Positions 1 to 7,529 of a DNA stretch of 64,000 bases are shown here, piece after piece. Origin of the DNA: Polaromonas sp. AER18D-145 (GTDB lineage Bacteria > Pseudomonadota > Gammaproteobacteria > Burkholderiales > Burkholderiaceae_C); assembly GCF_002379095.1 (NCBI RefSeq), contig NZ_NBZV01000025.1, forward strand, positions 1 to 64,000. The letters run 5' to 3'. The position numbers were made by a program, and so were the translations under genes. Within the stretch, counting starts at the first letter, position 1. Each line of letters starts with the position of its first letter. The notes below the pieces were generated by a model. That model had not been told where the DNA came from, ran no database searches, and worked only from the letters and a program-made list of their open reading frames with translations.

Positions 1-90
1 GACGCCACGCGCGACGGTTGCTACGATGTGTTCTTCTGCCATCACCGCTTCATGCGGCTGGACTTGAGCGCACTCAACGCTGCTGGCTGA
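1..90 (+). CDS. 3' end of an IS481-like transposase (cut by window edge)
   Basis: Frame 1 is open from the first base to a TGA at 88-90 and gives a 29-residue tail containing YDVFFCHHRFMRLDL. From memory this resembles the extreme C-terminus of IS481-family integrase-core transposases, where a tyrosine/aspartate/valine stretch and a histidine pair precede a final IDL/LDL. The catalytic DDE region lies outside the window, so activity cannot be judged. The short overlap is weak evidence on its own. The following bases look like an IS end, which supports the call. Confidence 0.5.
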   Translation, partial: DATRDGCYDVFFCHHRFMRLDLSALNAAG

Positions 91-152
91 GAATCCAAGG
101 TGTTTCCTATGTCTCCGAACACCTGTTTCCCATGTCTCCTGTCTATACACGA
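91..152 (+). mobile_element. Probable right end of the IS element
   Basis: Directly after the transposase stop there are repeated pieces of the type CCTATGTCTCC / CCCATGTCTCCTGTCTA. The reiterated ATGTCTCC words resemble the terminal region of IS481-type elements. The exact end and any target duplication cannot be fixed because the left end is outside the window. Confidence 0.4.
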
Positions 153-227
153 CGCAAAAGAAAAGTGAGTTGCCGCCGGGCAACCCCCGGCTTGCTGGCG
201 ATCCTCCAGCGCGGATGCAAAGACGGC

Positions 228-275
228 TTCGACCCTTCGACATGCTCAGGACAGGCCAAGCTCAGCCCGAACGGG
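228..275. repeat. Dispersed TTCGAC...CTCAG...GAACGG repeat
   Basis: The stretch contains TTCGACCCTTCGACATGCTCAG followed by AGCTCAGCCCGAACGGG in pieces, a dispersed proteobacterial repeat type usually seen as an inverted pair between genes. It lies between the IS remnant and the DUF294 gene. No coding role is apparent. The remaining bases of 153-377 hold only a short GC-rich hairpin near 170-190. Confidence 0.5.
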
Positions 276-377
276 CGGGTGTGGGACTGGGCGCACACCG
301 GTGGCCCCGTTTGCGCTGAATCAGCACAACAGCAAGTCCTTCCCGGATAATGGTTTTCAAAACATCAGGAGACGCCC

Positions 378-2291
378 GTGACGGATGCCGAACAGCCTCT
401 TTCCTCGCTCAACGCCGACTTGAGTCCGTCCAGCAGCCTGCTGGCCAATTTGCGCCAGGAGCTGATGCGGCATCCGCCGTTTGCGCAGATGCAGGCCGGT
501 GATGTGGATTTCTTCCTGAGGCATGCCCGGCAGAACTACTTCGCACCCGAAGAGATCCTGATTGAACCCGACAGCGGTCCGATCAAGGAACTGTTCTTCA
601 TCCGCCAGGGTGCGGTGATCGGCGAGCGCGGCCTGGCCGAGCTGTCGGGCGGTGCTTTCCATTACGAACCGGGCGAGCTGTTTCCCATCAGCGCGGCGCT
701 GGCGCAGCGCGCGGTGACCGCGAGCTACCGCGCCGTGGCCGACACCTTTGTGCTGGCCCTGCCGCTGGCTTCCATGCATGCGCTGGCCGTGATGAGCCCA
801 CCGTTTGCCGACTTCCTGAACCGGCGCATCCTGAAGTTCCTCGACCTCTCGCGGCGTGCCCTGCAGGTGGCTTATGCCTCGCAGGCGCTGGCCGAACAGT
901 CGCTGGAAACACCGCTGGGCGATGTCGCGCGCCAGGCGCCGGTGAGCTGCCCGCCCGACATGCCGCTGCGCGAGGCGCTGGGCCGCATGCACCAGCAGCG
1001 CATCGGCTCCATGCTGGTGACCGACGAAGGCGGGCGGCCGCTGGGCATTCTCACGCGGTATGACATCCTGGGCCGGGTCACGCTGGCGGCGCTGCCGCTG
1101 GACACGCCGATTTCGCAGGCCATGGTGCAGCCGGTGTTGACGCTGAGCCACGAACACACGGCGCTGGACGCGGCCCTGCTGATGAGCAAACACGGCATCC
1201 GCCATGTGCCGGTCACGCGCGACGGGGTCGCCGTGGGCGTGGTGTCGGAGCGGGACCTGTTTGCCATGCAGCGCCTGAGCCTCAAGCAGGTCAGCACCTC
1301 GATCCGTTCTGCCGCCGATGTGGAGATGCTCAAGATCGTGGCGCAGGACATCCGGCGTTTTGCGCACAGCCTGCTGGGCCAGGGCGTGCATGCGCGCCAG
1401 CTCACGGCGCTGATCAGCCACCTCAACGACGTGCTCACCTTGCGCCTGCTGGAGATCAAGGCCGGGGAGCACGGCATTGACCTGAGCCGCCTGTGCTGGC
1501 TAGCGCTGGGCTCGGAAGGGCGCGGCGAGCAGACCATTGCGACCGACCAGGACAATGCGCTGATCCTGCCCGACGGCACGACGCCGGCCCAGCGCGAGGC
1601 CGCGCTGCGTTTTGCCCGTGATGTCAACGTCGCACTCGACGCCTGCGGCTACCCGCTGTGCCGTGGCGGCATCATGGCCAGCGAGCCGGCCTGTTGCCTG
1701 ACCCTGCGCCAGTGGCGCGAACGTTTTGCGCACTGGATAGAACACGGGGCACCCGAGGATTTGCTCAATGCCAGCATTTACTTCGACTTCCGGCCGCTGG
1801 CCGGTGATGCACGCCTGGCCGACAGCCTGCGCCAGGAGGTCAGCGAGTCGGCGCGGCGCGCGCCGCGTTTCATCAAGCAGCTGGCGGCCAATGCGCTGAT
1901 GCACGGCCCGCCGCTGAACTGGACCGGCAGCATTGCGGTGGACGACGGCGGCATGATCGACCTCAAGCTGCAGGGCGCCGCAATTTTTGTCGATGTCGCC
2001 CGCATTTATTCGCTCAGCCGCGGCGTGACGGCCACCAACACCCGGGAGCGGCTGGACGCCGTCGGTCCGCTGCTGGGGCTGGCCCCGTCCGAATACCAGG
2101 CCTGGGTCAGCGGCTTCGAGTTCCTGCAGACCCTGCGGCTGCGCGTGCAGCTCGAAGGCACGGCCTCGCCGCAGCAGCCGAACCACCTGAAAGTCGACCG
2201 GCTCAACGACATCGACAGGCGCATCCTGCGCGAGTCGTTTCGCGTGGCGCGTTCGCTGCAGCAGCGCCTGCAGCTGGACTATGAGCGATGA
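378..2291 (+). CDS. cNMP-binding / CBS / DUF294 nucleotidyltransferase-like signalling protein
   Basis: The 637-residue protein has the order known for DUF294 proteins. A cyclic-nucleotide-binding-like domain (about residues 25-150) is followed by two CBS repeats (about 185-305). Next comes a GlnD-like nucleotidyltransferase domain with GSEGRGEQ and TDQDNAL (about 375-400), then a DUF294 C-terminal helical region. In this family the G-S and D-x-D residues form the nucleotidyltransferase site; the substrate is generally unknown. CBS pairs usually sense adenine nucleotides. The start is a GTG with AGGAG at 367-371, seven bases upstream. The stop overlaps the next start (ATGA at 2288-2291), so the two genes are translationally coupled. 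Domain calls are confident; the physiological role is not. Confidence 0.88.
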   Translation: MTDAEQPLSSLNADLSPSSSLLANLRQELMRHPPFAQMQAGDVDFFLRHARQNYFAPEEILIEPDSGPIKELFFIRQGAVIGERGLAELSGGAFHYEPGELFPISAALAQRAVTASYRAVADTFVLALPLASMHALAVMSPPFADFLNRRILKFLDLSRRALQVAYASQALAEQSLETPLGDVARQAPVSCPPDMPLREALGRMHQQRIGSMLVTDEGGRPLGILTRYDILGRVTLAALPLDTPISQAMVQPVLTLSHEHTALDAALLMSKHGIRHVPVTRDGVAVGVVSERDLFAMQRLSLKQVSTSIRSAADVEMLKIVAQDIRRFAHSLLGQGVHARQLTALISHLNDVLTLRLLEIKAGEHGIDLSRLCWLALGSEGRGEQTIATDQDNALILPDGTTPAQREAALRFARDVNVALDACGYPLCRGGIMASEPACCLTLRQWRERFAHWIEHGAPEDLLNASIYFDFRPLAGDARLADSLRQEVSESARRAPRFIKQLAANALMHGPPLNWTGSIAVDDGGMIDLKLQGAAIFVDVARIYSLSRGVTATNTRERLDAVGPLLGLAPSEYQAWVSGFEFLQTLRLRVQLEGTASPQQPNHLKVDRLNDIDRRILRESFRVARSLQQRLQLDYER

Positions 2292-2941
2292 GCTGGGCGG
2301 ACTGGCTGAAAAAGCCCTTCGCCGCGCTGGCCGGCGCGGATGAGGCGCGCTGGGTGGTGCTCGATGTGGAGACCAGTGGGCTGGATCCGCAGCGCGACCA
2401 GTTGCTGGCGATCGCCGCCATTGCCGTGCAGGTGGACTGGGCGGCCAAACGCCTGAGCATCGTGCCGGGCGACAGCTTTGAGGTGGTGTTGCGCCAGTCG
2501 TCGGTCGGCTCAAGCAAAGACAACATCCTGCTGCACGGCATCGGGTTGCAGCGCCAGAGCGAAGGGGTGCCGCCCGACCAGGCCCTGCGCGCCTTTGCGG
2601 GCTTCGTTGGCGACTCGCCGTTGCTGGCCTTTCACGCCCCGTTCGACCAGGCCATGATTGGCCGGCATGTCGTGCAGCACCTGGGCGCGGGGCTGCCGAA
2701 CCGCTGGGTGGACATTGAGCAGCTGTGCGCCGTGACCCATGAGAAGGTCAAGGCGCGCGCGCTGGACGAATGGCTGGCCCACTTCGGCATTGTCTGCGCG
2801 CCCCGGCACCAGGCGGCGGCCGACACGCTGGCCGAGTGTGAGCTGCTGCTGCGCATCTGGCCGCGCATGGCCGGGCAGTGCCGGTCCTGGCGCGATGTGG
2901 AAAAACTCGCTGCCCATCAGCGCTGGATTGCCCGGGCTTGA
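2288..2941 (+). CDS. DnaQ-like 3'-5' exonuclease
   Basis: 217 residues with an exonuclease I motif near residue 27 (LDVETSGLDP, the D-x-E of DEDD enzymes), exonuclease II FHAPFDQAM with the third acidic residue, and exonuclease III HQAAADTLAECELL near the C-terminus, which suggests a DEDDh nuclease. The protein is shorter than Pol III epsilon and lacks its polymerase-binding tail, so it is more likely an RNase T/DnaQ-like accessory nuclease. It overlaps the DUF294 gene by four bases; this pairing recurs in proteobacteria and suggests a shared role. The natural substrate cannot be inferred. Confidence 0.85.
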   Translation: MSWADWLKKPFAALAGADEARWVVLDVETSGLDPQRDQLLAIAAIAVQVDWAAKRLSIVPGDSFEVVLRQSSVGSSKDNILLHGIGLQRQSEGVPPDQALRAFAGFVGDSPLLAFHAPFDQAMIGRHVVQHLGAGLPNRWVDIEQLCAVTHEKVKARALDEWLAHFGIVCAPRHQAAADTLAECELLLRIWPRMAGQCRSWRDVEKLAAHQRWIARA

Positions 2942-3018
2942 GGCCGCGCCGAGGCGGCGCGTGGCGGCTAAGATCGTCGGGTGAATTCGCTGGTTTACTC
3001 CCCCGAGCACGGAGTTTT

Positions 3019-3381
3019 ATGCAATTTCTACAATCCCTTCCGGTTTCGGCACAAGCCATTGGACTGCTGCTGCTGTCCAATGTCTTCATGACTTTTGCCT
3101 GGTACGGCCACTTGAAGAACCTGGCGACCTCGCCCTGGTACATCGCGGCGCTGGCCAGCTGGGGCATTGCGCTGTTCGAGTACCTGCTGCAGGTGCCGGG
3201 CAACCGGATCGGCTTCACGATGTACAACATCGGGCAACTCAAGATCATGCAGGAGGTCATCACACTGACCGTGTTTGTGCCATTCGCGGTGTTTTACCTC
3301 AACGAGCCGCTCAAGCTCGACTACCTGTGGGCGGCGCTGTGCATGGTGGGCGCGGTGTATTTCATCTTCCGTTCGGCCTGA
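3019..3381 (+). CDS. DUF486 (DMT-like) small membrane protein
   Basis: 120 residues and four predicted transmembrane helices, matching the size and pattern of the DUF486 family, which is distantly related to drug/metabolite transporters of the SMR type. Recognisable stretches are FMTFAWYGHLK, FEYLLQVPGNRIG and LKIMQEVITL. The frame is open further upstream, but the ATG at 3019 has GGAG at 3011-3014 and gives the usual family N-terminus. Function is unknown. It has its own upstream gap of 77 bases after the exonuclease gene. Confidence 0.85.
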   Translation: MQFLQSLPVSAQAIGLLLLSNVFMTFAWYGHLKNLATSPWYIAALASWGIALFEYLLQVPGNRIGFTMYNIGQLKIMQEVITLTVFVPFAVFYLNEPLKLDYLWAALCMVGAVYFIFRSA

Positions 3382-3418
3382 CCCGGGCCTTGCGATTGAC
3401 CATGAGTGGCTCTTGGCC

Positions 3419-3490
3419 AAGCAGGGGCCGCAGGCGCAGCGGCCCCCACGGGAGGCAGGGAGCGACACCCAGTGCGTAACCGTGGGGGCG
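3419..3490 (+). repeat. GC-rich palindromic intergenic repeat, copy 1
   Basis: The unit reads CAAGCAGGGGCCGC, then AGGCGCAGCGGCCCCC, a GGCAGGGAGC core, and a final CGTGGGGGC. Related copies are at 5256-5348, 7385-7473, 9756-9818, 37136-37230 and 56105-56222. It can fold through GGGGCCGC/GCGGCCCC. This copy is shortened because the central GATCTGGC..GCCAG arm is missing. Confidence 0.8.
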
Positions 3491-3502
3491 TTAAACTCCC
3501 GG

Positions 3503-3520
3503 TAGTCACAAATCTGTCAT
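3503..3520 (+). promoter_or_regulatory. Probable PHO box upstream of DUF47-pit
   Basis: TAGTCAC-AAAT-CTGTCAT has the PhoB-site arrangement: two 7-base direct half-sites with an 11-base period and an A/T spacer. The second half matches CTGTCAT exactly and the first matches five of seven. It lies 34 bases before the DUF47 start and is followed by an AT-rich TATATAAC that could be the -10, so bound PhoB would sit at the promoter. In Sinorhizobium meliloti an orfA-pit operon of this kind is repressed by PhoB, which makes repression a reasonable guess here. Confidence 0.6.
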
Positions 3521-3553
3521 ATATAACTGACATGCACCCCCGAGGAGTTGAAG

Positions 3554-4201
3554 ATGCTGTTTGGCAAACTGTTGCCGCGTGAAGGCAATTTTTTCGAGTT
3601 GTTCAACCAGCATGCTGACCGCATCGTGGAGGCCGCCCACGCGTTCTCCAACCTGGTGGCCAACTACAGCGATGTGCAGAAGCGCGAGGCCTACAACCGG
3701 GAGGTCGACAACGCCGAGCGCGCGGCCGACCGGATCACGCAGGAGGTCAACCGCATGCTGCACAAGACCTTCATCACGCCAATCGACCGTGAGCAGATCC
3801 ATTCGCTGATCAACACCATGGACGATGTCTGCGACCTGATCCAGGATTCAGCCGAAACCATGGCGCTGTACGACGTGCACCACATGACCGAGGAGATCGT
3901 GCGCCTGACAGACCTCAGCGTCAAATGCTGCGAGCGCCTGAAAGACGCGGTCGCCCTGATTGACAAGCTCAGCGACGCCGCCACAGCCGAAGCCGCCCTG
4001 AAGACCTGCGAGGAAATCGACAAGCTCGAGTCCGATGCCGACCGCGTCATGCGCTCGGCCATGAGCAAGCTGTTTCGCGAAGAGCCTGACGTGCGCGAAG
4101 TCATCAAGCTCAAGGCGATTTACGAGCTGCTGGAAACCATCACGGACAAATGCGAGGACGTGGCCAACCTGATCGAGGGCATCGTCCTCGAAAACTCCTG
4201 A
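3554..4201 (+). CDS. DUF47 / PhoU-like phosphate transport regulator
   Basis: 215 residues beginning MLFGKLLPREGNFF, the standard N-terminus of the TIGR00153/DUF47 family, followed by an all-helical PhoU-like fold with acidic residues in the helices. Family members are encoded beside Pit-type phosphate permeases and are thought to modulate them in the cytoplasm. The ATG at 3554 is preferred over a TTG six bases earlier because GAGGAG at 3542-3547 sits six bases ahead of it. The pit gene starts two bases after the stop, so the pair is an operon. A PHO box lies upstream. Confidence 0.92.
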   Translation: MLFGKLLPREGNFFELFNQHADRIVEAAHAFSNLVANYSDVQKREAYNREVDNAERAADRITQEVNRMLHKTFITPIDREQIHSLINTMDDVCDLIQDSAETMALYDVHHMTEEIVRLTDLSVKCCERLKDAVALIDKLSDAATAEAALKTCEEIDKLESDADRVMRSAMSKLFREEPDVREVIKLKAIYELLETITDKCEDVANLIEGIVLENS

Positions 4202-4203
4202 AC

Positions 4204-5214
4204 ATGGAGACCGTACAGACGGCCCTGTGGGTGGTGGTCATGCTGGTTATTCTGGCCGTGGCCTTCGACTTCATGAATGGTTTTCATGATGCAGCCAACT
4301 CGATTGCCACCGTGGTGTCGACCGGTGTGCTCAGGCCCGGGCAGGCGGTGCTGTTTGCCGCGACCTTCAATTTTGTCGCCATCTTTGTCTTTCACCTCAG
4401 CGTGGCCGCCACCGTGGGCAAGGGCATTGTGCAGCCGGGAATTGTCGATACCCATGTGGTGTTCGGCGCGCTGATAGGCGCCATCAGCTGGAACCTGGTG
4501 ACCTGGTACTACGGCATTCCGAGCAGTTCCTCACATGCGCTGATTGGCGGCATTGTCGGCGCGGTGATCGCCAAGTCGGGCGCCGGCGCACTGATAACCG
4601 GCGGCATCCTGAAAACCGTGGCCTTCATTTTTGTCTCGCCGCTGCTGGGCTTTCTGCTCGGTTCGCTGATGATGGTGCTGGTGGCCTGGGTCTGCCGGCG
4701 CGCCACACCGTCGCGCGTGGACCGCTGGTTCCGGCGTCTGCAGCTGGTCTCGGCCGGTGCGTACAGCCTGGGCCATGGCGGCAACGATGCGCAGAAAACC
4801 ATCGGCATCATCTGGATGCTCCTGATTGCTACCGGCTACACCTCGGCCAGCGACAGCGCCCCGCCCACCTGGGCGATTGTCAGCTGCTACATCGCGATTG
4901 CCGCGGGCACCATGTTCGGCGGCTGGCGCATCGTGAAAACCATGGGCCAGAAAATCACCAAGCTCAAGCCTGTGGGCGGGTTCTGCGCGGAAACCGGCGG
5001 CGCCATCACGCTGTTCCTGGCCACCGGCCTGGGCATTCCGGTGTCGACCACCCACACCATCACCGGCGCCATCGTCGGTGTGGGCTCCACCCAGCGCGCC
5101 TCGGCCGTGCGTTGGGGGGTGGCCGGCAACATTGTCTGGGCCTGGGTTTTCACGATCCCGGCCTCGGCCTTTGTGGCCGCCATTGCTTACTGGGTCAGCC
5201 TGTTCCTGTTCTGA
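4204..5214 (+). CDS. pit: Inorganic phosphate transporter, Pit family
   Basis: 336 residues and about ten membrane helices. Two copies of the family signature are visible: FDFMNGFHDAANSIATVV near the N-terminus, and GHGGNDAQKTIGI in the second half, with the conserved N-D pair. STTHTITGAIVGVG near the C-terminus is also typical. Pit proteins move phosphate as a metal-phosphate complex with protons across the inner membrane, at low affinity. It follows the DUF47 gene by two bases. The protein lacks the long central loop of E. coli PitA and is closer to the short Pit type found with DUF47. Confidence 0.93.
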   Translation: METVQTALWVVVMLVILAVAFDFMNGFHDAANSIATVVSTGVLRPGQAVLFAATFNFVAIFVFHLSVAATVGKGIVQPGIVDTHVVFGALIGAISWNLVTWYYGIPSSSSHALIGGIVGAVIAKSGAGALITGGILKTVAFIFVSPLLGFLLGSLMMVLVAWVCRRATPSRVDRWFRRLQLVSAGAYSLGHGGNDAQKTIGIIWMLLIATGYTSASDSAPPTWAIVSCYIAIAAGTMFGGWRIVKTMGQKITKLKPVGGFCAETGGAITLFLATGLGIPVSTTHTITGAIVGVGSTQRASAVRWGVAGNIVWAWVFTIPASAFVAAIAYWVSLFLF

Positions 5215-5254
5215 CCGCCGCACGTCTCGCGGGTGCACGTGGGGGCTCTCTCCT

Positions 5255-5782
5255 TCAAGCAGGGGCCGCGGAACCGGCTCCGCCGGGCCGCAGGCGCAGC
5301 GCCCCCTCGGGGGGCAGCGCAGTACGCGTAGCGACAAGCGTGGGGGCCTTATTTGTGGCCTGGTATTCAAAGTAGCGCTGGAAGCTGAACACGATGCTGG
5401 ACATTAGCGCAATCGTGCCGAACAGCAAGGCCAGGATCACGGCCGCCATGGTGATCCAGTTGGTTTTGCTGCAAGCGCTGTCCGGCGCGGCCGCCGGGTT
5501 GTGTTTGGCATTCCATTTTTCGGGTGCCATCAGGCCGTAATAAATCGCCGTCAGCGCCGTGGCCGCCAGGGTGAAGCCCAGCAGCGGCACCAGCACCCAC
5601 GCCAGCTGGTCGTCCTGGCCGTAGAGCCGCACGCGCTGAATGCCCCACCAGCCCAGAGCAGCGGCCAGAGGGTGCAGCCAGGCCAGCAGGTCGCGCCAGC
5701 CGAACAGATAGAGGCGATGGATGCCCAGCTGGCCGCCGGCAAAGGCCAGCCAGGCGGCCAGGGTCTTGTTCTTGTTTGTCAT
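5255..5782 (-). CDS. TM2-like small membrane protein with repeat-derived tail
   Basis: 175 residues. Near the N-terminus KTLAAWLAFAGGQLGIHRLYL fits a TM2-type hairpin (glycine, then a HRLYL/HRFYL turn), and two or three further membrane helices follow. TM2 proteins are poorly characterised. The ATG at 5782 is preferred over an in-frame TTG at 5794, because the GNAT gene ends at 5791. The last ~30 residues (from APTLVATRTALPPEG on) are encoded by the palindromic repeat and are unlikely to belong to the ancestral protein. It is the second gene after GNAT on the minus strand. Confidence 0.75.
   Translation of the reverse strand: MTNKNKTLAAWLAFAGGQLGIHRLYLFGWRDLLAWLHPLAAALGWWGIQRVRLYGQDDQLAWVLVPLLGFTLAATALTAIYYGLMAPEKWNAKHNPAAAPDSACSKTNWITMAAVILALLFGTIALMSSIVFSFQRYFEYQATNKAPTLVATRTALPPEGALRLRPGGAGSAAPA
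5256..5348 (+). repeat. GC-rich palindromic repeat, copy 2 (read through by the TM2 gene)
   Basis: Near-complete copy running from CAAGCAGGGGCCGCGG through CGCAGGCGCAGCGCCCCC and TCGGGGGGCAG to CGTGGGGGCC. The opposite strand is part of the reading frame of the TM2 protein and encodes its last ~30 residues and stop, so the repeat was probably inserted over the original 3' end of that gene. Confidence 0.8.
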
Positions 5783-5790
5783 GGAGGCAG

Positions 5791-6348
5791 TCAAGGGCTG
5801 GAGGGTGGGGAAGAAGGGGGCGCGGCATCCAGGGGCGGTATGGTGTCGCCGGCGCCCAGTGTTTTTTGCATGATGACAATATCACGCCAGGCGCCCATCT
5901 TCCAGCCACAGGACTCGACGACGCCCACCAGCGTGAAGCCGAGCGCGCGGTGCAGGCCGACCGAACCGGCGTTGGCCGAGTCCCCGATGATGGCCATGAT
6001 CTTGCGGATGCCGGCGGCCTCGCAGCGCGCCAGCAGTTCGCTCAGCAGGGCGCGGCCCAGGCCTTTGCCTTGCTGGCCGGGTGCCAGGTAAATCGAATCC
6101 TCCACCGAGTAGCGGTAGGCCGGCCGTGGCTTGAACCAGTTGCCATAGGCAAAACCGACCACCTCGCTGCCTTCTTCGGCGACCAGATAGGGCAGGCCCT
6201 TGGACAACACGTCGGCACGGCGCGTGGCCATGTCGGTCACACTGGGCGGTTCGGTTTCAAAGGTGCCGGTGCCATTGAGCACATGGTGGGCGTAAATGGC
6301 GGTGATGGCCGGCAAATCGGTGTCAAGGCTGGCTCTCAGGAGGGTCAT
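5791..6348 (-). CDS. GNAT N-acetyltransferase, phosphinothricin acetyltransferase-like
   Basis: 185 residues. The acetyl-CoA site is seen as APGQQGKGLGRALLSELL (Q/R-x-x-G-x-G/A) near residue 95-110. The N-terminal pattern IYAHHVLNGTGTFE and the WFKPRPAYRYSVEDSIYL region are typical of the PAT/Bar and methionine-sulfoximine acetyltransferase branch. These enzymes acetylate the amino group of glutamate or methionine analogues in the cytoplasm. The C-terminus ends in a serine/proline-rich tail. It is divergent from rpsP and is followed eight bases later by the TM2 gene. Confidence 0.85.
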   Translation of the reverse strand: MTLLRASLDTDLPAITAIYAHHVLNGTGTFETEPPSVTDMATRRADVLSKGLPYLVAEEGSEVVGFAYGNWFKPRPAYRYSVEDSIYLAPGQQGKGLGRALLSELLARCEAAGIRKIMAIIGDSANAGSVGLHRALGFTLVGVVESCGWKMGAWRDIVIMQKTLGAGDTIPPLDAAPPSSPPSSP

Positions 6349-6395
6349 GGCGTGCCAAAAATGGGTTGGAAGAACGTTGGAGGAGCGCAGCGGGT

Positions 6396-6423
6396 GGGAC
6401 AGCGGCAAGCCGCGGGTTATAAT
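6396..6423 (+). promoter_or_regulatory. Candidate promoter of the rpsP operon
   Basis: A perfect TATAAT at 6418-6423 is preceded at 16 bases by GGGACA (6396-6401, four of six to TTGACA). The start codon of rpsP is at 6532, which leaves a leader of about 100 bases. That leader contains a small GGTGA/TCACC hairpin (6494-6510) just upstream of the ribosome binding site. Confidence 0.5.
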
Positions 6424-6531
6424 CTGCGGCTTTGCAGCATTTCGCTGGCCGGGTGCCATGTCGTGTGTCTCAAGCGCTGCAGGAACATTTTGGGGTGATT
6501 TTTTTTCACCTCACCACCCGAAGGATAAATC

Positions 6532-6792
6532 ATGGTCGTCATCCGACTCTCGCGCGGCGGTTCTAAACACCGTCCATTTTTCAATATTGTTGTGGCTGAC
6601 AAACGCGTCCGCCGCGATGGCCGTTTCATCGAACGCATCGGTTTTTACAACCCGATTGCCAAAGGTGGCGAAGAAGGCCTGCGCATCGAGCAGGACCGCC
6701 TGACCCACTGGCTCGGCGTGGGCGCACAAGCGTCCCCCACCGTGCTGCGCCTGGTCAAGCAGGGCGCTGCTGCAGCTCCCAAGGCTGCCTGA
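6532..6792 (+). CDS. rpsP: 30S ribosomal protein S16
   Basis: 86 residues starting [17 protein letters not shown], a textbook bS16 N-terminus, with [14 protein letters not shown] following. It is a small-subunit assembly protein binding the 5' domain of 16S rRNA. AAGGA at 6521-6525 precedes the ATG by six bases. It is the first gene of the conserved rpsP-rimM-trmD-rplS operon. Confidence 0.98.
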   Translation: MVVIRLSRGGSKHRPFFNIVVADKRVRRDGRFIERIGFYNPIAKGGEEGLRIEQDRLTHWLGVGAQASPTVLRLVKQGAAAAPKAA

Positions 6793-6807
6793 TTGTCGGG
6801 TTCCTGA

Positions 6808-7383
6808 ATGTTGCCCGGCCTTGAGCCGTCTGGCCTGCCAGACGATGCGGTTGAAGTCGGGCGCATTCTTGACGCCTGGGGCGTCAAGGGCTGGGTGAAA
6901 ATCCTGGCCCACAGCGCCTCTTCCGAGGCGCTTTTTTCATCCGGCCGCTGGTTTTTGCAGCCGCCGGATACCAAACACCGGCCCGGTTTTGACGCTTTCT
7001 CCGGCACCGTGGTGCTGACGGTCAGCGAATCCAAAACCCATTCCGACTCCGTGGTGGCCAAGTTCGAAGGCATCGACGACCGCACGCCGGCCGAGGCCCT
7101 GCGCGGCGCGCGCATTTTTGTGCCGCGCAGCAGCTTCCCCAAGGCCGGCAAGGACGAGTATTACTGGGTCGACCTGCTGGGCCTGAACGTGGTCAACCGC
7201 GAAGGTGTGGCCTTGGGCAAGGTGCGCGACCTGATGGCCACCGGCCCGCATTCGGTGCTGTGTGTGGAATACACCGAAGGCGAGCAGACGCTGGAACGCA
7301 TGATTCCCTTTGTGGCCGCTTATGTGGACGCCGTCGATCTGCCGGGCAAGACCATCACGGTGGACTGGCAACCTGACTACTAG
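6808..7383 (+). CDS. rimM: Ribosome maturation factor RimM
   Basis: 191 residues. The N-terminal RimM barrel shows VEVGRILDAWGVKGWVKI and the C-terminal PRC-barrel shows YYWVDLLGLNVVNREG...LGKVRDLMATGPHSVL. RimM binds S19 and aids maturation of the 30S head. It starts 15 bases after rpsP, so co-transcription is clear. The length is slightly above the usual ~170 because of an insert after SSEALFSSGRWFL. Confidence 0.96.
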   Translation: MLPGLEPSGLPDDAVEVGRILDAWGVKGWVKILAHSASSEALFSSGRWFLQPPDTKHRPGFDAFSGTVVLTVSESKTHSDSVVAKFEGIDDRTPAEALRGARIFVPRSSFPKAGKDEYYWVDLLGLNVVNREGVALGKVRDLMATGPHSVLCVEYTEGEQTLERMIPFVAAYVDAVDLPGKTITVDWQPDY

Positions 7384-7384
7384 A

Positions 7385-7473
7385 GCCCCCACGGTCGCTC
7401 ACTGCGTGTAGCTCCCTGCCCCCCGAGGGGGCCGCTGCGCCTGCGGACTGGCAAAGCCAGATCCGCGGCCCCT
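7385..7473 (-). repeat. GC-rich palindromic repeat, copy 3 (inside ribosomal operon)
   Basis: Full-length copy in reverse orientation: GCCCCCACGGTCGCTCACTG, then CCCTGCCCCCCGAGGGGGCC, GCTGCGCCTGCGGACTGGC and GATCCGCGGCCCC. It begins two bases after the rimM stop and fills most of the gap to trmD. The inner arms CTGGC/GCCAG and CCCCCGAGGGGG would form strong RNA hairpins in the operon transcript. Confidence 0.82.
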
Positions 7474-7529
7474 GTTGGGTTAAGTCCTCCAGCATCTTCG
7501 CGCGTCGTTTAATAGCGCAAAATAGAACC

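Noticed and set aside
18..350. A 110-codon frame after the transposase tail
   Set aside because: It crosses the IS end and two repeats, and its composition (serine/arginine/cysteine mix) does not look like a protein.
7385..7473. Repeat copies considered as CRISPR
   Set aside because: Copies are scattered kilobases apart, with no regular spacers and no cas genes.
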